Source: Blumeriella jaapii (taxonomy: Eukaryota > Ascomycota > Leotiomycetes > Helotiales > Drepanopezizaceae). Taken from it: a stretch of DNA of 64,000 bases. The notes beneath the pieces are model-generated. The model was not told where the DNA came from. It saw only the letters and a list, made by a program, of their open reading frames with translations, and did not search any database. The stretch is taken from the NCBI GenBank assembly GCA_009599575.1, contig VWND01000067.1, positions 124,001-188,000 on the forward strand, in the 5' to 3' direction. Numbering within the stretch: the stretch's first letter is position 1; the number at the start of each line of letters is the position of its first letter. The position numbers were made by a program, and so were the translations under genes. Of the stretch, positions 37,087 through 48,172 are shown piece by piece.

Positions 37087-40000
37087 TTGAAAAATAAATT
37101 GGAATTATCTGTTTTAAACGGCGTTCCGGAATCATATTTAATATTGCTTTGTATTATAACTATTAATAATACATATATTAAAACCTATTTTTTAAACGAT
37201 TCCGGAGCTACCGATAATTTTATTAATTATTTTTTCGTGCAATATTACGAATTAACCCTTGTTTTATTTATTAATCTACGTAAACTTATCGTGGTTAACG
37301 GACGCTTTTTTATCCACGGCGATATTATTTATTAAATTTCTTTTCAAATTAATACCGCCGGCCATACCGAATTAATTACAGCTTTTATTATAACACTAGG
37401 AAAATACGATTTTATTCTAGGAAAGCTTTAGCTTCGGTTATACAACTTTTATATTAATTGGATTACGAACACCTTTTGTTTTAATTTAGATTTTTGCCGT
37501 ACGAATTGTTTATTTTAACGCATTTATTAATTGGCCGTTTCAGGCCTAATTCAGAAACGCCACTTTTATAAAACCGTTGTTTTACTAGCTATATCTTATC
37601 GTACAAAAGCAGCTGTGTTTACCATTTTGGCTTTTTAATCAAAAATCGAAGTATTTTCAGCCTTTTTATACGAAATTAATTAACAATTATACAAATTAGG
37701 CGTTTTAACCGACGAATTTCCTTTTATTATATTATTTAAAATCGATTAATTGCAAAAAGATAAGCTTTTTTAGATTGCACGATAACAACTTTCAGCCGAA
37801 TTTTACTTCGCTAAAGCTTTACTGAAAAATATTCGTTTGGCCTTTCAAACCAAACCGTTAATCGATTTTCGAATAAAACTCTTTTTTTATTATTATTATT
37901 ATCTAGCCGCTTTTGATTTTATCGAAATTAATAAACTTACATTTTATAAAAAAAGCGTTAATTATACGATAAAACTTCGATTTGAAGCAATACTTCCATA
38001 CGGCCTTTTATATAATATATTAGTCGACGAACTTTAAGTTTTACGCAAATTTTTTAAAAAAAACCTCGAAAAAGGCTAAATCCGAACGAGCTTTTTTTCC
38101 GCAGTTTTTTTAGTTTTATTCGCGAAAAAACCAAAAGAAAAATTACGATTTTGCGTCGATTATAAGGCTTTTAACGTTATTATAATTAAAAACCGATACT
38201 TTTTATTATTAATTTAAAAAACGCTTTTACGATTAAGCAAAATCAAATATTATATTAAACTCGACGTTTTCGCCGCTTTTAATAAAATTCGAATAAAAAA
38301 AAGCTATAAATAGCTTATTGTATTTAATACGAAATATAACTTGTTCGAATTTTTGGTTATGCTTTTCGGATTATACAACGCTTTCGCCACGTTTTAATTT
38401 CGTATAAACGATATTCTACGATCTTACCTAAATATTTTTTGCATAACTTATATAAACGATATTTTAATTTATTTAAACGATTTTTAAAAACACAAAAAAC
38501 ACGTTAATTTTGTTTTTCAAACTTTTTTTAACGCGGACCTACAGCTAAATATAAAAAAGTGCGAGTTCGAAGTTTAAAAAATCGTTTATTTTAAAATAAT
38601 TATTTTTATTATTAAAATCAAAATAGACTTTAAAAAGCTCGAAGCGATTACGAATTAAAATCTTTTTTTCAACGTTAAAAACGTATAAGCGTTTTTAGGT
38701 TTTGCGAATTTTTATCGACGATTTATTAAAGGTTTTTTTAAAATCGTTATACTTTTGATAAATTTAACGAAAAAAAATACTAAATAAAACTTTGACAACG
38801 ATTATATAAAAGCTTTCGAGTTTTTCAAATCAGCTTTTACGATTGCACTTACGTTGTTTTATTTTAATTTTAACAAAAAAATATTCGTTAAAACTAACGC
38901 TTTTAATTACGTTTTTTCAAAAATTCTTTTTTAAAAAAACGATGCAAAAGTATTTCATTTAATCGCTTTTATATCGAAAAAATTCGATTTTGCCGAATGC
39001 AATTACAAAATTTATAACAAAGAATTTTTCGCTATTATATATTATTTCGAAAATTAGCGAGCCGAATTATAAAAAGCTGCTTATCTAATTCGAATATTTA
39101 TAAACCACCGAAACTTGGAATATTTTATAATAATTAAGCAATTTAATAAGCGTTAAATACGCTAAAGCGAGTTTTTAGCTGGCTTTGATTTTGTAGTTAT
39201 ATTTAAACCTGGAAAATAAAATGGCAAACCTGACTTTTTAACCCGACGCTTTCAAAACTTTTTTTAAGACTTTTCAGACGAAAAAATTCAGTTTCAAAAC
39301 CAAGCCTTTTTTAAAAAATATTATTTAACCGAAGTTTTGACCGCTTTTTCGGCTTCGCTAAAACAACCCGAAGCAAACGACGAAAAGCTTTTACGACTTT
39401 TAAATAAATACTATTTTATTAATAAGCTATAAATCGTTACTAAAAAAAAAATGCTTAAACTAAAAGGTATTCCGAAATCCAAAACGTTACAACTTTTTGA
39501 ATGCGTTATACGCAATAATAAGTTGTATTTCCGAAACCGATTTTACGTTTCCGATACACCGAATTTAAACGTTTCTATCCGTACCTGGCTTTTATAAATA
39601 GCCTATAATTTAATAAAAACAGGCCATTTTAGCAAAAACAAGTTTTACGAAATTATTAATAAAAATTATTATTAGCTATTAGTTTCCGAAAATTGCAAAA
39701 AATTTATTCGTAATTGCAACGGCTGCTTTCGTAATACAAGCATTAATTAACGCTATTAAAAATTTTTCAAATTCTTACCTATTTTTTTACGCCGTTGGAA
39801 TTATATATTAATCGATTTTATAGGCTTTTTTCCAGTAAAAAAGCATAAGAATCGAAACAATCTGATTATAATAATAGTTTGTCGCTTTATTAAAGAACGA
39901 TATTATACAGCCTGCTATACAATTATAAAAGCGACAAACTTAGCCAAATTGTTTTGCAGAAATATTTAGCGTTTATATAGTTTTTTCGATTTTATAATTT

Positions 40001-41215
40001 CAGACCGAGGCTTTTTGTTTGTTTTACAATTCTGAAAAGCTATTAATTACCGTTTCGGAACCAATATTACGCTATTTACTAGCTTTTATTCCGAAACAGA
40101 CGGCCAAACCGAAAACGCGAACGTTTATTTATTTTTCTATTTGAAATAATTCGTCGAATACGCTTAAAAAAATTAGGAAAACTGGCTTTTTTTAGCTGAA
40201 TTCGCAGCGAATAACGCTGTAAACGCTTTCACCGGAGTTTTCTTTTTTTACGCTAACAAAAGCTTTTATTTCCGAATAAGCTTTTTTTCATCTAAGCTTA
40301 TTTTAGATTTTATTTTACGCATTTTGCGAATGGCAGATACGAAAAAAAACGATTTCGCCGATAAAATAAAAAAATTAGAATTATTTTTACGTACAAATCT
40401 GATTTTAGCGTTGGCCGACCAGAAATACTATTTTAATTAACAACGCCAACCAGCTTTTGCTTACAAAATAAAAAATAACGTGTTTTTTAACAGACGCAAT
40501 ATAATTTTTACCAAACTAATTAAAAAACTAAATAATAAATTCTACGGTTTTTATAAGATCGCCGAAGTTTTAAGCTTTTATAATTACAGGCTGAAATTAT
40601 TTTTCGAGCAAAAACTATTATATTTTGTTTTTTATACTAATCTGCTTAAACCTGCTTACAACGACTCTTTTTTAGGGCAGAAAAACCTCTTTCTTCCATT
40701 TGTTTTTATCGACGCAAACGAAAGCTTGCTATAAGTTATAAATGCTATTTTCGATTTTAAACGAGACTTTAACTTTTTTTATTTGATATAATAGCGTGGT
40801 TACAACGCCGAAGATTAATTTTGAAAACTATTAAAAAACGTTGTTAACGCATACAGTTTTATAGCTGAATTCGCTACACGTTTTTTTCAGAAACTTTATT
40901 CGATCAGAGCAAAACTGATTAAAACCAAAATCGTTAACAAGAAACGTGCCAAATCGATAAATAACGAAAACGAGCTTTTACTACTAAAAAAAACCTTTAC
41001 AACCGTTATCAAATACAAAAAGACTGCTACCAATTCCTTTTTTATTATAAGAAAACTAATTGTTTTGCTTTCGAAACTAAAAAAGCCTGCCTTTTTTACC
41101 ATTTTTTTTATTATTTCAGCTGAATTCCGCATTCGTTTACAAAAACGCTTCGCGAACGAAGCTCGATTTATAGAAGTAAATTCCGACGACGAAAAAATTA
41201 AATAAAAAATAAAAA
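37087..41215 (+). pseudogene. Pol remnant of element G: protease, RT, RNase H, integrase, chromodomain
   Basis: The protease starts at 37087 in a frame open for 82 codons, with the active-site motif NDSGATDNFIN. RT lies about 38100-38680 (KLRFCVDYKAFN, KLDVFAAFNKIRI) with YINDIL in place of YxDD. RNase H lies about 38800-39240 (GFDFVVIFKPGK). Integrase lies about 39590-40390 (LIDFIGFFP, SDRGFLF, SETDGQTENANVY, EFAANNAVNA). An open 84-codon frame at 40480-40734 is the integrase C-terminus. A chromodomain lies at about 40740-40870 (VINAIFDFKRDFN, YLI, RGYNAED). A Lys/Pro-rich tail ends in a stop at about 41202. The minus-strand frame 40896-41132 is antisense shadow. Confidence 0.88.
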
Positions 41216-41226
41216 GAAGGATTATA

Positions 41227-41398
41227 TATAAAAAAATAAAACGTCAGTTCGTTGGTTACGTGGTCCGAAGATCACGTTGTTATTACGTGATATCGGAGCT
41301 CGCACATATTGTATCTTAGACTTCGCAACACTTTTAACTTAGAACCTCGTAATCAATGCAAATCTTCTACGAACCTTCTGCTCGTTCGCCCTCTTACA
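41227..41398 (+). repeat. 3' LTR of element G
   Basis: It starts TATAAAAAAATAAAACG (mutated TGTGAGGGGATGAAACG) and ends CCCTCTTACA, intact, followed by the TSD CATAG. Confidence 0.92.
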
Positions 41399-41403
41399 CA
41401 TAG

Positions 41404-41607
41404 ACCCCTCCGAGACCCCCTGCTATTAACTACTTTCAACAAATATAAGAACAAAGCATCCTTTTAAATAATACCACAGCCACGCAGTCTAATTCATACT
41501 TTTACTTATTTTTTTTTTTTTTCTTCAGTTTTTTCTAAAAATTTCTTAGATTATTTTACTTACCGACATATGGCCGTATCAGTTTGGTTTTCCTATCTAT
41601 TTTTATA
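41404..41607 (+). repeat. 5' LTR of F1, second part
   Basis: It resumes the LTR interrupted by G and ends CTATTTTTATA, where the 3' LTR has CTACTTTTATA. It carries the AAATATAAG TATA-like box near 41443 that is also seen in F2 and F3. Confidence 0.88.
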
Positions 41608-42377
41608 TTTGATGATCTACGCAGGAATTTAAATTTCGGTGTTTCGTTTTTATATATTCGCCGATGTATTTTTTAAATTCGCAATCAAAGTCGATTTCGA
41701 TATTTCGCTATTACGGCTTGAAAAATCTTTATATAATATTATTCGCAGCTGTATTATATAAAAGACTTTTAATAGTTTTTTTTATTTTGCGCATAATTAT
41801 TAAATTACATAAATACAATATATTTTAAAAACGTCTGAAATTACGATCAGGCAATCCTGAACCGTGCGAAATTAAAAGCTCGAAAATCGCTTTTTTGTCT
41901 AAAAATAACAAATCGAATCTTAGTTTGTACGCTTCGACCGCTGCGCTCGGCCCTTTTGAATTAGATTTTTTTTAATCAAACGTTTGGCGAAAACTCAACC
42001 TTTTAATTTTACGTTTTATAATTATAACAATTATAATTTGCGACTTTTTATTAAAAATAGTAAAAAAATGGCTATACGTGTATTGGCCTGAGCTACGGAA
42101 TATCGAAACCGTAAATTATACAGCAATATTATATTAATTTAATTAATTTATTAAAAGACAAGTTTTTTAATATATTATTTAAATATTTAAACGCAATTTT
42201 ATTTTATTTAATTTTTTCAGAAAACACAAAGACTTTTTTAATAGCTTTTCTATTAAAAACGATTTTTTTTATATTAAAGATTTTTAATCTGTAATTTCAG
42301 AAAACACTTATTTATTTAATTCAAACCTTATCAACACTTTTATTAATATTATAAACAACGACGCTTTTCGTTTTTTT
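41608..42377 (+). other. Leader of element F1
   Basis: 770 bp between LTR and gag, collinear with 57150-57920 of F2. No conserved frame is seen except short ones (57330-57614 in F2) that are broken in F1. I found no convincing tRNA-type primer-binding site directly after the LTR. Confidence 0.55.
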
Positions 42378-43650
42378 ATGCAAAGCCGCATACCTTTTCC
42401 TGGCTCCTTTGGTGCATTTTTATTTAATAGCGCTAATATTACCGATTTTATCGAAAAATATAAAAAAACCTGTAAGGATTTCGGAATTTTTAAAACTAAA
42501 ATATTCGATAAACTCTTTTGCTATTATAACCTAACTATCAAAAATATTATTAAATCGATAAATAAATAAAAAGCTATTAAGGCTCGAAATTAACGTAAGT
42601 TAATTAAAACTTTGAAATCGGAATTCCGAAATCACGATCGCTAGCAAATTCGCGATATTATCGCTTTTTTTAAACAGTTTATTATAATAACCCGCTAAGC
42701 CAAAAAACTCAAAGCTTATTATCGTATTTATACGAAAGTTTTTAACGTATTCGTTAATAAAAAAGTCTTAAGCGAAATTAAGCAAGAAAAATTGTTTTTA
42801 TTTGGCTTTTTAATTAGCATTCGCAATAAAATTATTAAACATTTTAAAATTAATAAACAAAACTTTGAAACTTTCGATTAATATTTTAAATTTGTAAAAT
42901 TCGTTTTTAAACAAAACCAAAGCGAACGTATTATCGAAACCATAAATTAAAAGAAATCTCCCTTTTTTATTTACAAAAAAGACGTGGAAGTTTTAATACA
43001 AAAATATGCTTAGCTATTAAAAATTACCGAAATCGCTAAGAAACAACTAATTATTATATTATTTAATTGTTTTGCAAAATCTATTAGCTTGGAAAAGCTT
43101 AACAAAAATATCGAAATTCTCGTATTAAAATTTACCGATATTAAAATTCAAGGATTTTAAAACAAAATCGAAGATTTTATATAATAGCAAAAAAAACTTT
43201 TTTACGTTAATTCGGATAATAAAAACGATTAAAATAGCTTTTATAATAATTATTTTTTTTAAAATGCGCGAAGCGATTAATCTCGCCAAGCCACCGTAAA
43301 AGTAATAGCTGCCTAATTGCAATTTTCCCGTGCTAGCGATCAGAATCAGCGAAATATTAATTATAATAACGATTATTAAAAAAAAAAAAAAAAACCAACG
43401 TAAAAATCAAAATCGCAATTATTAAAATAATAAAAGTAATTATTAAAACAGACCCCGTGGCTTTAAATATAAATTTTATAATAACAGAGAAATTTACTGC
43501 GAAAAACCTTATATTCGTTATAAATGCAAAGCATTTAATTTTTGTATAAATAATAATATCTGCTATATTAATAAGTACGAAGCGATTTGCCTCGGACCGG
43601 TGGAAGCAGAAATAGGCCTTTTTAATAAAGCTGAAAATCAAAGCTAATTA
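42378..43650 (+). pseudogene. Gag remnant of element F1
   Basis: The frame opens at 42378 (MQSRIPFPGSFGAFLFNSAN, then ITDFIEKYKKTCKDFG), a form I recognise as the gag of a large fungal Ty3/gypsy group. After RIP stops it continues through NKKVLSEIKQEKLFLFGF near 42770-42815 and LLNYFAKSISLEKLNKNIE-like sequence near 43060-43130. A Cys/His-containing part at about 43500-43640 (IRYKCKAFNFCINN) may be a degraded zinc-binding region. It matches F2 (57921-59200). The minus-strand frames 43125-43322 and 43357-43641 are antisense shadows. Confidence 0.75.
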
Positions 43651-44779
43651 AATATTATTCGCTTAAAAATGAAAAATACGAAATAAAACGATTGCTTGAA
43701 AAACAAAAAAAATGCAAAAACGATTTTTACTAGTAAAAAAGAAAACATTCCAAAAAGCGTATTAATTAAAAAAAAAACCTTTATTTTAAATATAAATAAA
43801 ATTTAAATATATAAATAAAAAACAAATATATATATTGCCAATGCAATTATCGTATTTGCAAATATTATAACTATATAATTAAACCAGCGAATTACAAAAA
43901 AGCAAAATGCTTTTGTTTTATTCGCCAAACCGACTAATATAAAAAAAAACGTTAAAATCGAAAAAAAAAAAGATTTTGAAATTCGAAAAAAAACCGATAA
44001 AACTATTAGAAAAACGCTTATAATAAAAAAAATTAACGACGATATAAAAAATATCGACACCGATATTACGGTTCAAATCATTCAGAAAATACCAGTTTCT
44101 AAACGCTTATTATTAATGCGAAGCGAAAAATAAATCGACAAATATATTAGCTTCGAAGCCGTCGACGAAATTATTAAAAAATCATAAAACAGAAAATTAA
44201 ATTAAAATTCAGCGATTTATTTAATACAAAAAAAAGATTCGACAAAATTATTAATAAACAAATTCTTATATTAAAAAAAACGAAAAAATTAAAATCATTC
44301 GAAAAAAAAACGATTTTAAATTAAAAAAAAACCAAAAAAAAATTTATAATATCGCAATTAATTTAACCGATAAAAAAAAATCCTCGGAAAAAATTAACTT
44401 TTTAGCTTTCGCTATAAAAACCCAAAAGTCAAAACGACGAAACTGCTTTTACACGGCTATAAAAGCGTTAAAAATAAAAATTATATTTAAAAAAAGTACG
44501 ACCGCCTTCGCTTTACTCGATAATAAAACCGAAATCAATTGTATAAACCAGAAAACAGCCGAAGCTAATAATATTCCGATTATTATCGACAAACGAATAA
44601 TTTACACGACCGTTAATAAAAATATTATTAAGTTTAATAAAATTATACGAAATATAAAAATCGACGTTAAAAATATTATTATTTATGAAAACTTTTTGAT
44701 AATAAAAAAATACTTTTATTTTATTATTTTTAAAATATTCTGAATTTTAGAAAATTTCGTTAGTTTTAAATACACCGAA
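43651..44779 (+). pseudogene. Gag-protease region of element F1
   Basis: Lys- and Glu-rich linker sequence leads to an aspartic-protease domain at about 44500-44760. It has FALLDNKTEINCIN in the place of the usual LLDSGAE motif and a later IDVKNIIIYENFLI strand. The active-site Ser-Gly is lost. F2 covers only the linker, up to 60027. The minus-strand frame 43803-44060 is antisense. Confidence 0.7.
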
Positions 44780-44998
44780 AACGGCCAAATAAAAATTTTT
44801 TTCTAAAACTGAAACCGATTTCTTTAAAATCAAATCATCGTCGCCGGCGATAAAATCTTTTTAATCGACGTTTTATCGGGAAACGAATAGCCGGCTTTGG
44901 CTCTAAAACAAACGCTAAGTTATAATAAAACCTGGAAAATACTCGGCTAAAAGCATTTACGTCGCTAATCGAGCTGGCATCGCAAATAAAATTGGCCA
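44780..44998 (+). repeat. 219-bp segment, first copy of an identical direct duplication
   Basis: This stretch between protease and RT recurs at 45209-45427 with no difference that I can see, 210 bp apart. In the expected protein order this copy is in its natural place. Confidence 0.9.
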
Positions 44999-45208
44999 AT
45001 ATTAACATTTTTAATTATTAATTCGAAAATAAAAGTTTCGAAGATTTCGTTTTCGTATTAAATAAATCCGATTTATATATTCTATTTTTTTATATTAATA
45101 TCAGCACTTTTTACAAGCGCAAAGCTAATAAAATACGATTCGTAAATCTTAGCGAATCCGATAAAAATATCTCCGAAAAAATAAACGATGAGTTTAAAAA
45201 AAATAAAT

Positions 45209-45427
45209 AACGGCCAAATAAAAATTTTTTTCTAAAACTGAAACCGATTTCTTTAAAATCAAATCATCGTCGCCGGCGATAAAATCTTTTTAATCGACGT
45301 TTTATCGGGAAACGAATAGCCGGCTTTGGCTCTAAAACAAACGCTAAGTTATAATAAAACCTGGAAAATACTCGGCTAAAAGCATTTACGTCGCTAATCG
45401 AGCTGGCATCGCAAATAAAATTGGCCA
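45209..45427 (+). repeat. 219-bp segment, second copy
   Basis: It appears identical to 44780-44998. It interrupts the linker after a readable segment (RKANKIRFVNLSESDKN, 45119-45169). The linker picks up again after 45428, so this copy is the added one. Perfect identity in RIP-mutated sequence means it was copied after mutation or homogenised by conversion. Confidence 0.88.
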
Positions 45428-45646
45428 CAACAAAACTATTTTTTTATTATTATCTTAGCGAATTCGTTTAAAAAAAATAAAATAACAAAACTATTTTAAT
45501 TAATTATTAACGAATTCGAAAGATTTATTACCGGCCGATTTTCCAGCTTATTATTTAACAGCCGATTTATAAAAAAACGATTTGATAATTTAGCAATCGG
45601 AACCTAATTCCTGCCAAAAAAAAAAAAGTTTTATACGAAGTTTTAC
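45428..45646 (+). pseudogene. Linker between protease and RT of F1
   Basis: Broken pol linker ending in the segment RNLIPAKKKKFYTKFY. The TRIM interrupts it at 45647. Bases 45642-45646 (TTTAC) are the TRIM's target duplication, and the frame continues after 46547. Confidence 0.6.
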
Positions 45647-45858
45647 TGTGACAGCTGGCTTAAGGGTGATCATGGTGAATGATATGGGCCGAAAGATACG
45701 CGTGTACGTTGAATACTAAGGTGAAGAGCTCTAAGGTACGGGAGCTCTGAACTATTAAATACAGGTTGATAGGGGTCCGTGCGCAAACCATTCTACCACT
45801 GGCAATTACCACTGGCAGAACTACCACTGGCCATTTACCACCGGCCAGGATCGTAACA
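45647..45858 (-). repeat. TRIM left LTR
   Basis: 212 bp. It contains four copies of a TACCACTGGC/TACCACCGGC decamer between about 45794 and 45846. It is the 3' LTR if the element reads on the minus strand. Confidence 0.9.
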
Positions 45859-45877
45859 CTACCCCCCCCTTTCGAAG
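45859..45877 (-). promoter_or_regulatory. Polypurine tract of the TRIM
   Basis: On the minus strand the bases directly inside the LTR read GAAAGGGGGGGGTAG, a strong purine run in the place of the plus-strand primer. It is the basis for the minus orientation. Confidence 0.65.
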
Positions 45878-45939
45878 AACTGGTCCCCAGATCTGAAGCC
45901 GTAGAACCCAACCCGTATTTTCCTTATTTCAATCCATCA

Positions 45940-46041
45940 GGCAGACGTAGGTTGCTAGCCATTTTATCGCATAGGCAGAAGTAGGTTGCCAGCCGTTTTG
46001 TCGCATAGGCAGAAGTAGGTTGCCAGCCGTTGTATGCAGTC
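45940..46041. repeat. Three 34-bp tandem repeats inside the TRIM
   Basis: Units begin at 45940, 45974 and 46008, each with the core GGCAGAAGTAGGTTGCCAGC; the first unit carries a few substitutions and the last drifts at its end. A second, 20-bp tandem pair (TAGATACAAAGCTTCCCAGC) lies at 46263-46302. Confidence 0.85.
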
Positions 46042-46330
46042 AGATGCAAGCTCGTAGGTCGACAGGCTTATCGAAAAGGTCGAATCGTATTGAAAGGAAG
46101 AGGGTTCCGAATTGCAGAGGCAGGTCGAAATGAGGGACGGGCTCCAGCTTTTTCTGGAAACAAGATCAACGGAAGGGAATATTGATCGAGGCACCGACGA
46201 ACACGTCGGTACGAGTGGCGTAAGAAATACGAGTTGCAAAGGCAGATCGAATTTTTAAACCGTAGATACAAAGCTTCCCAGCTAGATACAAAGCTTCCCA
46301 GCGGAGTGTGTTTGGTTGACCTTAGTATTA

Positions 46331-46542
46331 TGTGACAGCTGGCTTAAGGGTGATTATGGTGAATGATATGGGCCGAAAGATACGCGTGTACGTTGAATAC
46401 TAAGGTGAAGAGCTCTAAGGTACGGGAGCTCTGAACTATTAAATACAGGTTGATAGGGGTCCGTGCGCAAACCATTCTACCACTGGCAATTACCACTGGC
46501 AGAACTACCACTGGCCATTTACCACCGGCCAGGATCGTAACA
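46331..46542 (-). repeat. TRIM right LTR
   Basis: 212 bp, one base different from the left copy. It is followed by the TSD TTTAC. Confidence 0.9.
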
Positions 46543-46547
46543 TTTAC

Positions 46548-48073
46548 GCAACCGGAAAAAGGTTATAATTTTCGATTTTATTAAAATAAGCTAATTCAGT
46601 TTTAACGTTACGTTTTATATCGATATTAAAATCGTGCCTTACGAAATCTGGTAAAAAAAACCTTTTTAATTTTTAAAACCTTTTAAAATAAAATAATCGG
46701 AATATTAAAAAAACGAATTAAGCAAAAAATCCTCGAATTCTGCCACGGCTTATATAAAAACAAATAATTTATCGTTGCGAAAAAAAAAAAAAAATATTTA
46801 CAGATTTATTACCGCAATCGTCGAAATAAACAAAATAACGATACGAAACGCTAACGTGCTATTTAACGTCGATTAATTTTTAAACGAATTCGCAAAATTA
46901 ATAATCGCTTTTTTTTTCGATTTGTTTTCCGGCTACGACCATTTAGTATTTAATTTACGATTTCGAAATATAACGGCAATTCAAATTCCAATCGGTTTAT
47001 TGCGTATAACGAAAATATTTATAAAAGCTATTAATTTAATCGTTTAATTCGTAAAAGTCGTATATAAAATTCTTATAATTTGCATTTTCGATATTGTTTT
47101 GCTTTACGTTAACGACGTCGAAGTAAAAGGCCTTAAATTATATTATAATAATAAAAAGATTTTTTCTGAAGTTCGACGTTATATAATAAAATATATTTAA
47201 AATATCGATAAAATTATAATTTGCTTCGAAAAAGCTAAAGCTATTATTAGCCCTCGATTAAAATTTTATATATCCGAAATAAATATCGTTGGTTATATAA
47301 CTAATAGCGCTGGCCGCTATTTAACGAAAAAAAATTAAAAAGATTTACGAATAAAAAAAATGTAAAAATATTACCGAAGCCAAAGCTTTTATTAGCGTTG
47401 TGATTTACTATCGTAATTAAATTAAAAACTTTTTTTTAAAAAGCTATATTTATTTACGCTACGATAAAAAAAAAATCGATTTCGTTTAAAAAAAAAAAAA
47501 AAATAAAGCTATAAAAATTTTTAAAAACGATTTTTTATCGGCTTTATCGCTTATACGGATCGATTATAGCCCAAACGCAAAAGAAATCATTTTGATTATC
47601 GACGTTAATATTTTCGGTTAAAAAGCTATATTGCAATAAATCGACGAAAATAAAAAACGGCATTTTTTACGATTCGAAAGCGGCTTATAATTTTTCGCGA
47701 AAACACGCTACGATGCTATTAAACGGAAATATCGAAGCGTTTTTAAAACAATAAAAAAAATAAAAAGCGAATTATACGGCGTATATTTCATTTTGAAAAC
47801 GAACGCAAAAATCTTTGTCGATTAATTAAATAAAAAAGCTAATAATTTATTAAGCGCGTTCGTTACTAATTAAATAACTTAAATACGATTTATAAACTTC
47901 GAAATCAAACATATTAAAAAGATAATTAATACAGCGGCAAACGGTTTTTTTAAACGAAAACGTTTTTATTCGTTTAATTTCGCTAAATAAAACGAATAAA
48001 ATATCGATAAATAAATCGCTAACAAAATCGGCTGTTTTGTTATTTGCGCTTTAAATTTTATAAAGCCGAAACT
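46548..48073 (+). pseudogene. RT and RNase H remnant of element F1
   Basis: After the TRIM the frame enters RT. LEFCHGLYKNK and FIVAKKKKKYLQI lie at about 46732-46808. FDLFSGYDHL lies near 46920. The catalytic box reads YVNDVEVKG, one Asp lost, near 47105. The next motif is INIVGYITNSAGRY near 47280. RNase H lies about 47560-47940, from RIDYSPNAKEIILIIDVNIFG. The SGYD signature and the V-K-G after the catalytic box belong to a distinct fungal Ty3/gypsy lineage, different from C, D and G. Stops replace Gln and Trp. Confidence 0.82.
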
Positions 48074-48172
48074 ATTCGCGTTATTATTTCGGCTGGCACC
48101 GCGAATAAAAAACATTAATTTTCGGGCCGAAAAAGCATTCGCGTTATTATTTCGGCTGGCACCGCGAATAAA
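48074..48172 (+). repeat. Two identical 36-bp units after RNase H of F1
   Basis: The 36-bp unit at 48074-48109 recurs exactly at 48137-48172. Each unit begins ATTCGCG and has CGCGAAT near its end, an inverted pair of 7 bp. Its GGCTGGCACCGCGAATAAA part resembles the AGCTGGCATCGCAAATAAA near the right end of the 219-bp duplication. Confidence 0.8.

Larger units (their letters stand above)
35398..41398 (+). mobile_element. Element G: full-length Ty3/gypsy chromovirus nested in the LTR of F1
   Basis: This 6.0-kb element has 172-bp LTRs (35398-35569 and 41227-41398) and the TSD CATAG at 35393-35397 and 41399-41403. The plus strand carries gag with zinc knuckle, protease, RT, RNase H, integrase, chromodomain and a basic, Pro/Lys-rich tail. 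It is a different family from C and D, and no second copy is visible here. RIP-inactivated. Confidence 0.92.
45647..46542 (-). mobile_element. TRIM: 896-bp non-autonomous LTR retrotransposon, not RIP-mutated
   Basis: Two 212-bp direct repeats (45647-45858 and 46331-46542) start TGTGACAGC and end GATCGTAACA. They flank 472 bp of non-coding DNA. A perfect TSD TTTAC lies at 45642-45646 and 46543-46547. The LTRs differ at one base (GATCATGG against GATTATGG). A purine tract next to the left LTR on the minus strand implies minus orientation. Base composition is balanced, with CpA and TpG common, in sharp contrast to the host element. None of the small overlapping ORFs here looks coding. Confidence 0.9.

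Noticed and set aside
44780..45427. Two 219-bp repeats as LTRs of a second TRIM
   Set aside because: There is no TG...CA ending, no TSD and no PPT or PBS. The first copy and the DNA between read as normal F-family pol linker.
45660..46271. Overlapping small ORFs in the TRIM as genes
   Set aside because: They overlap on both strands, span LTR and internal tandem repeats, and have no recognisable features. They arise because this DNA has few stops.
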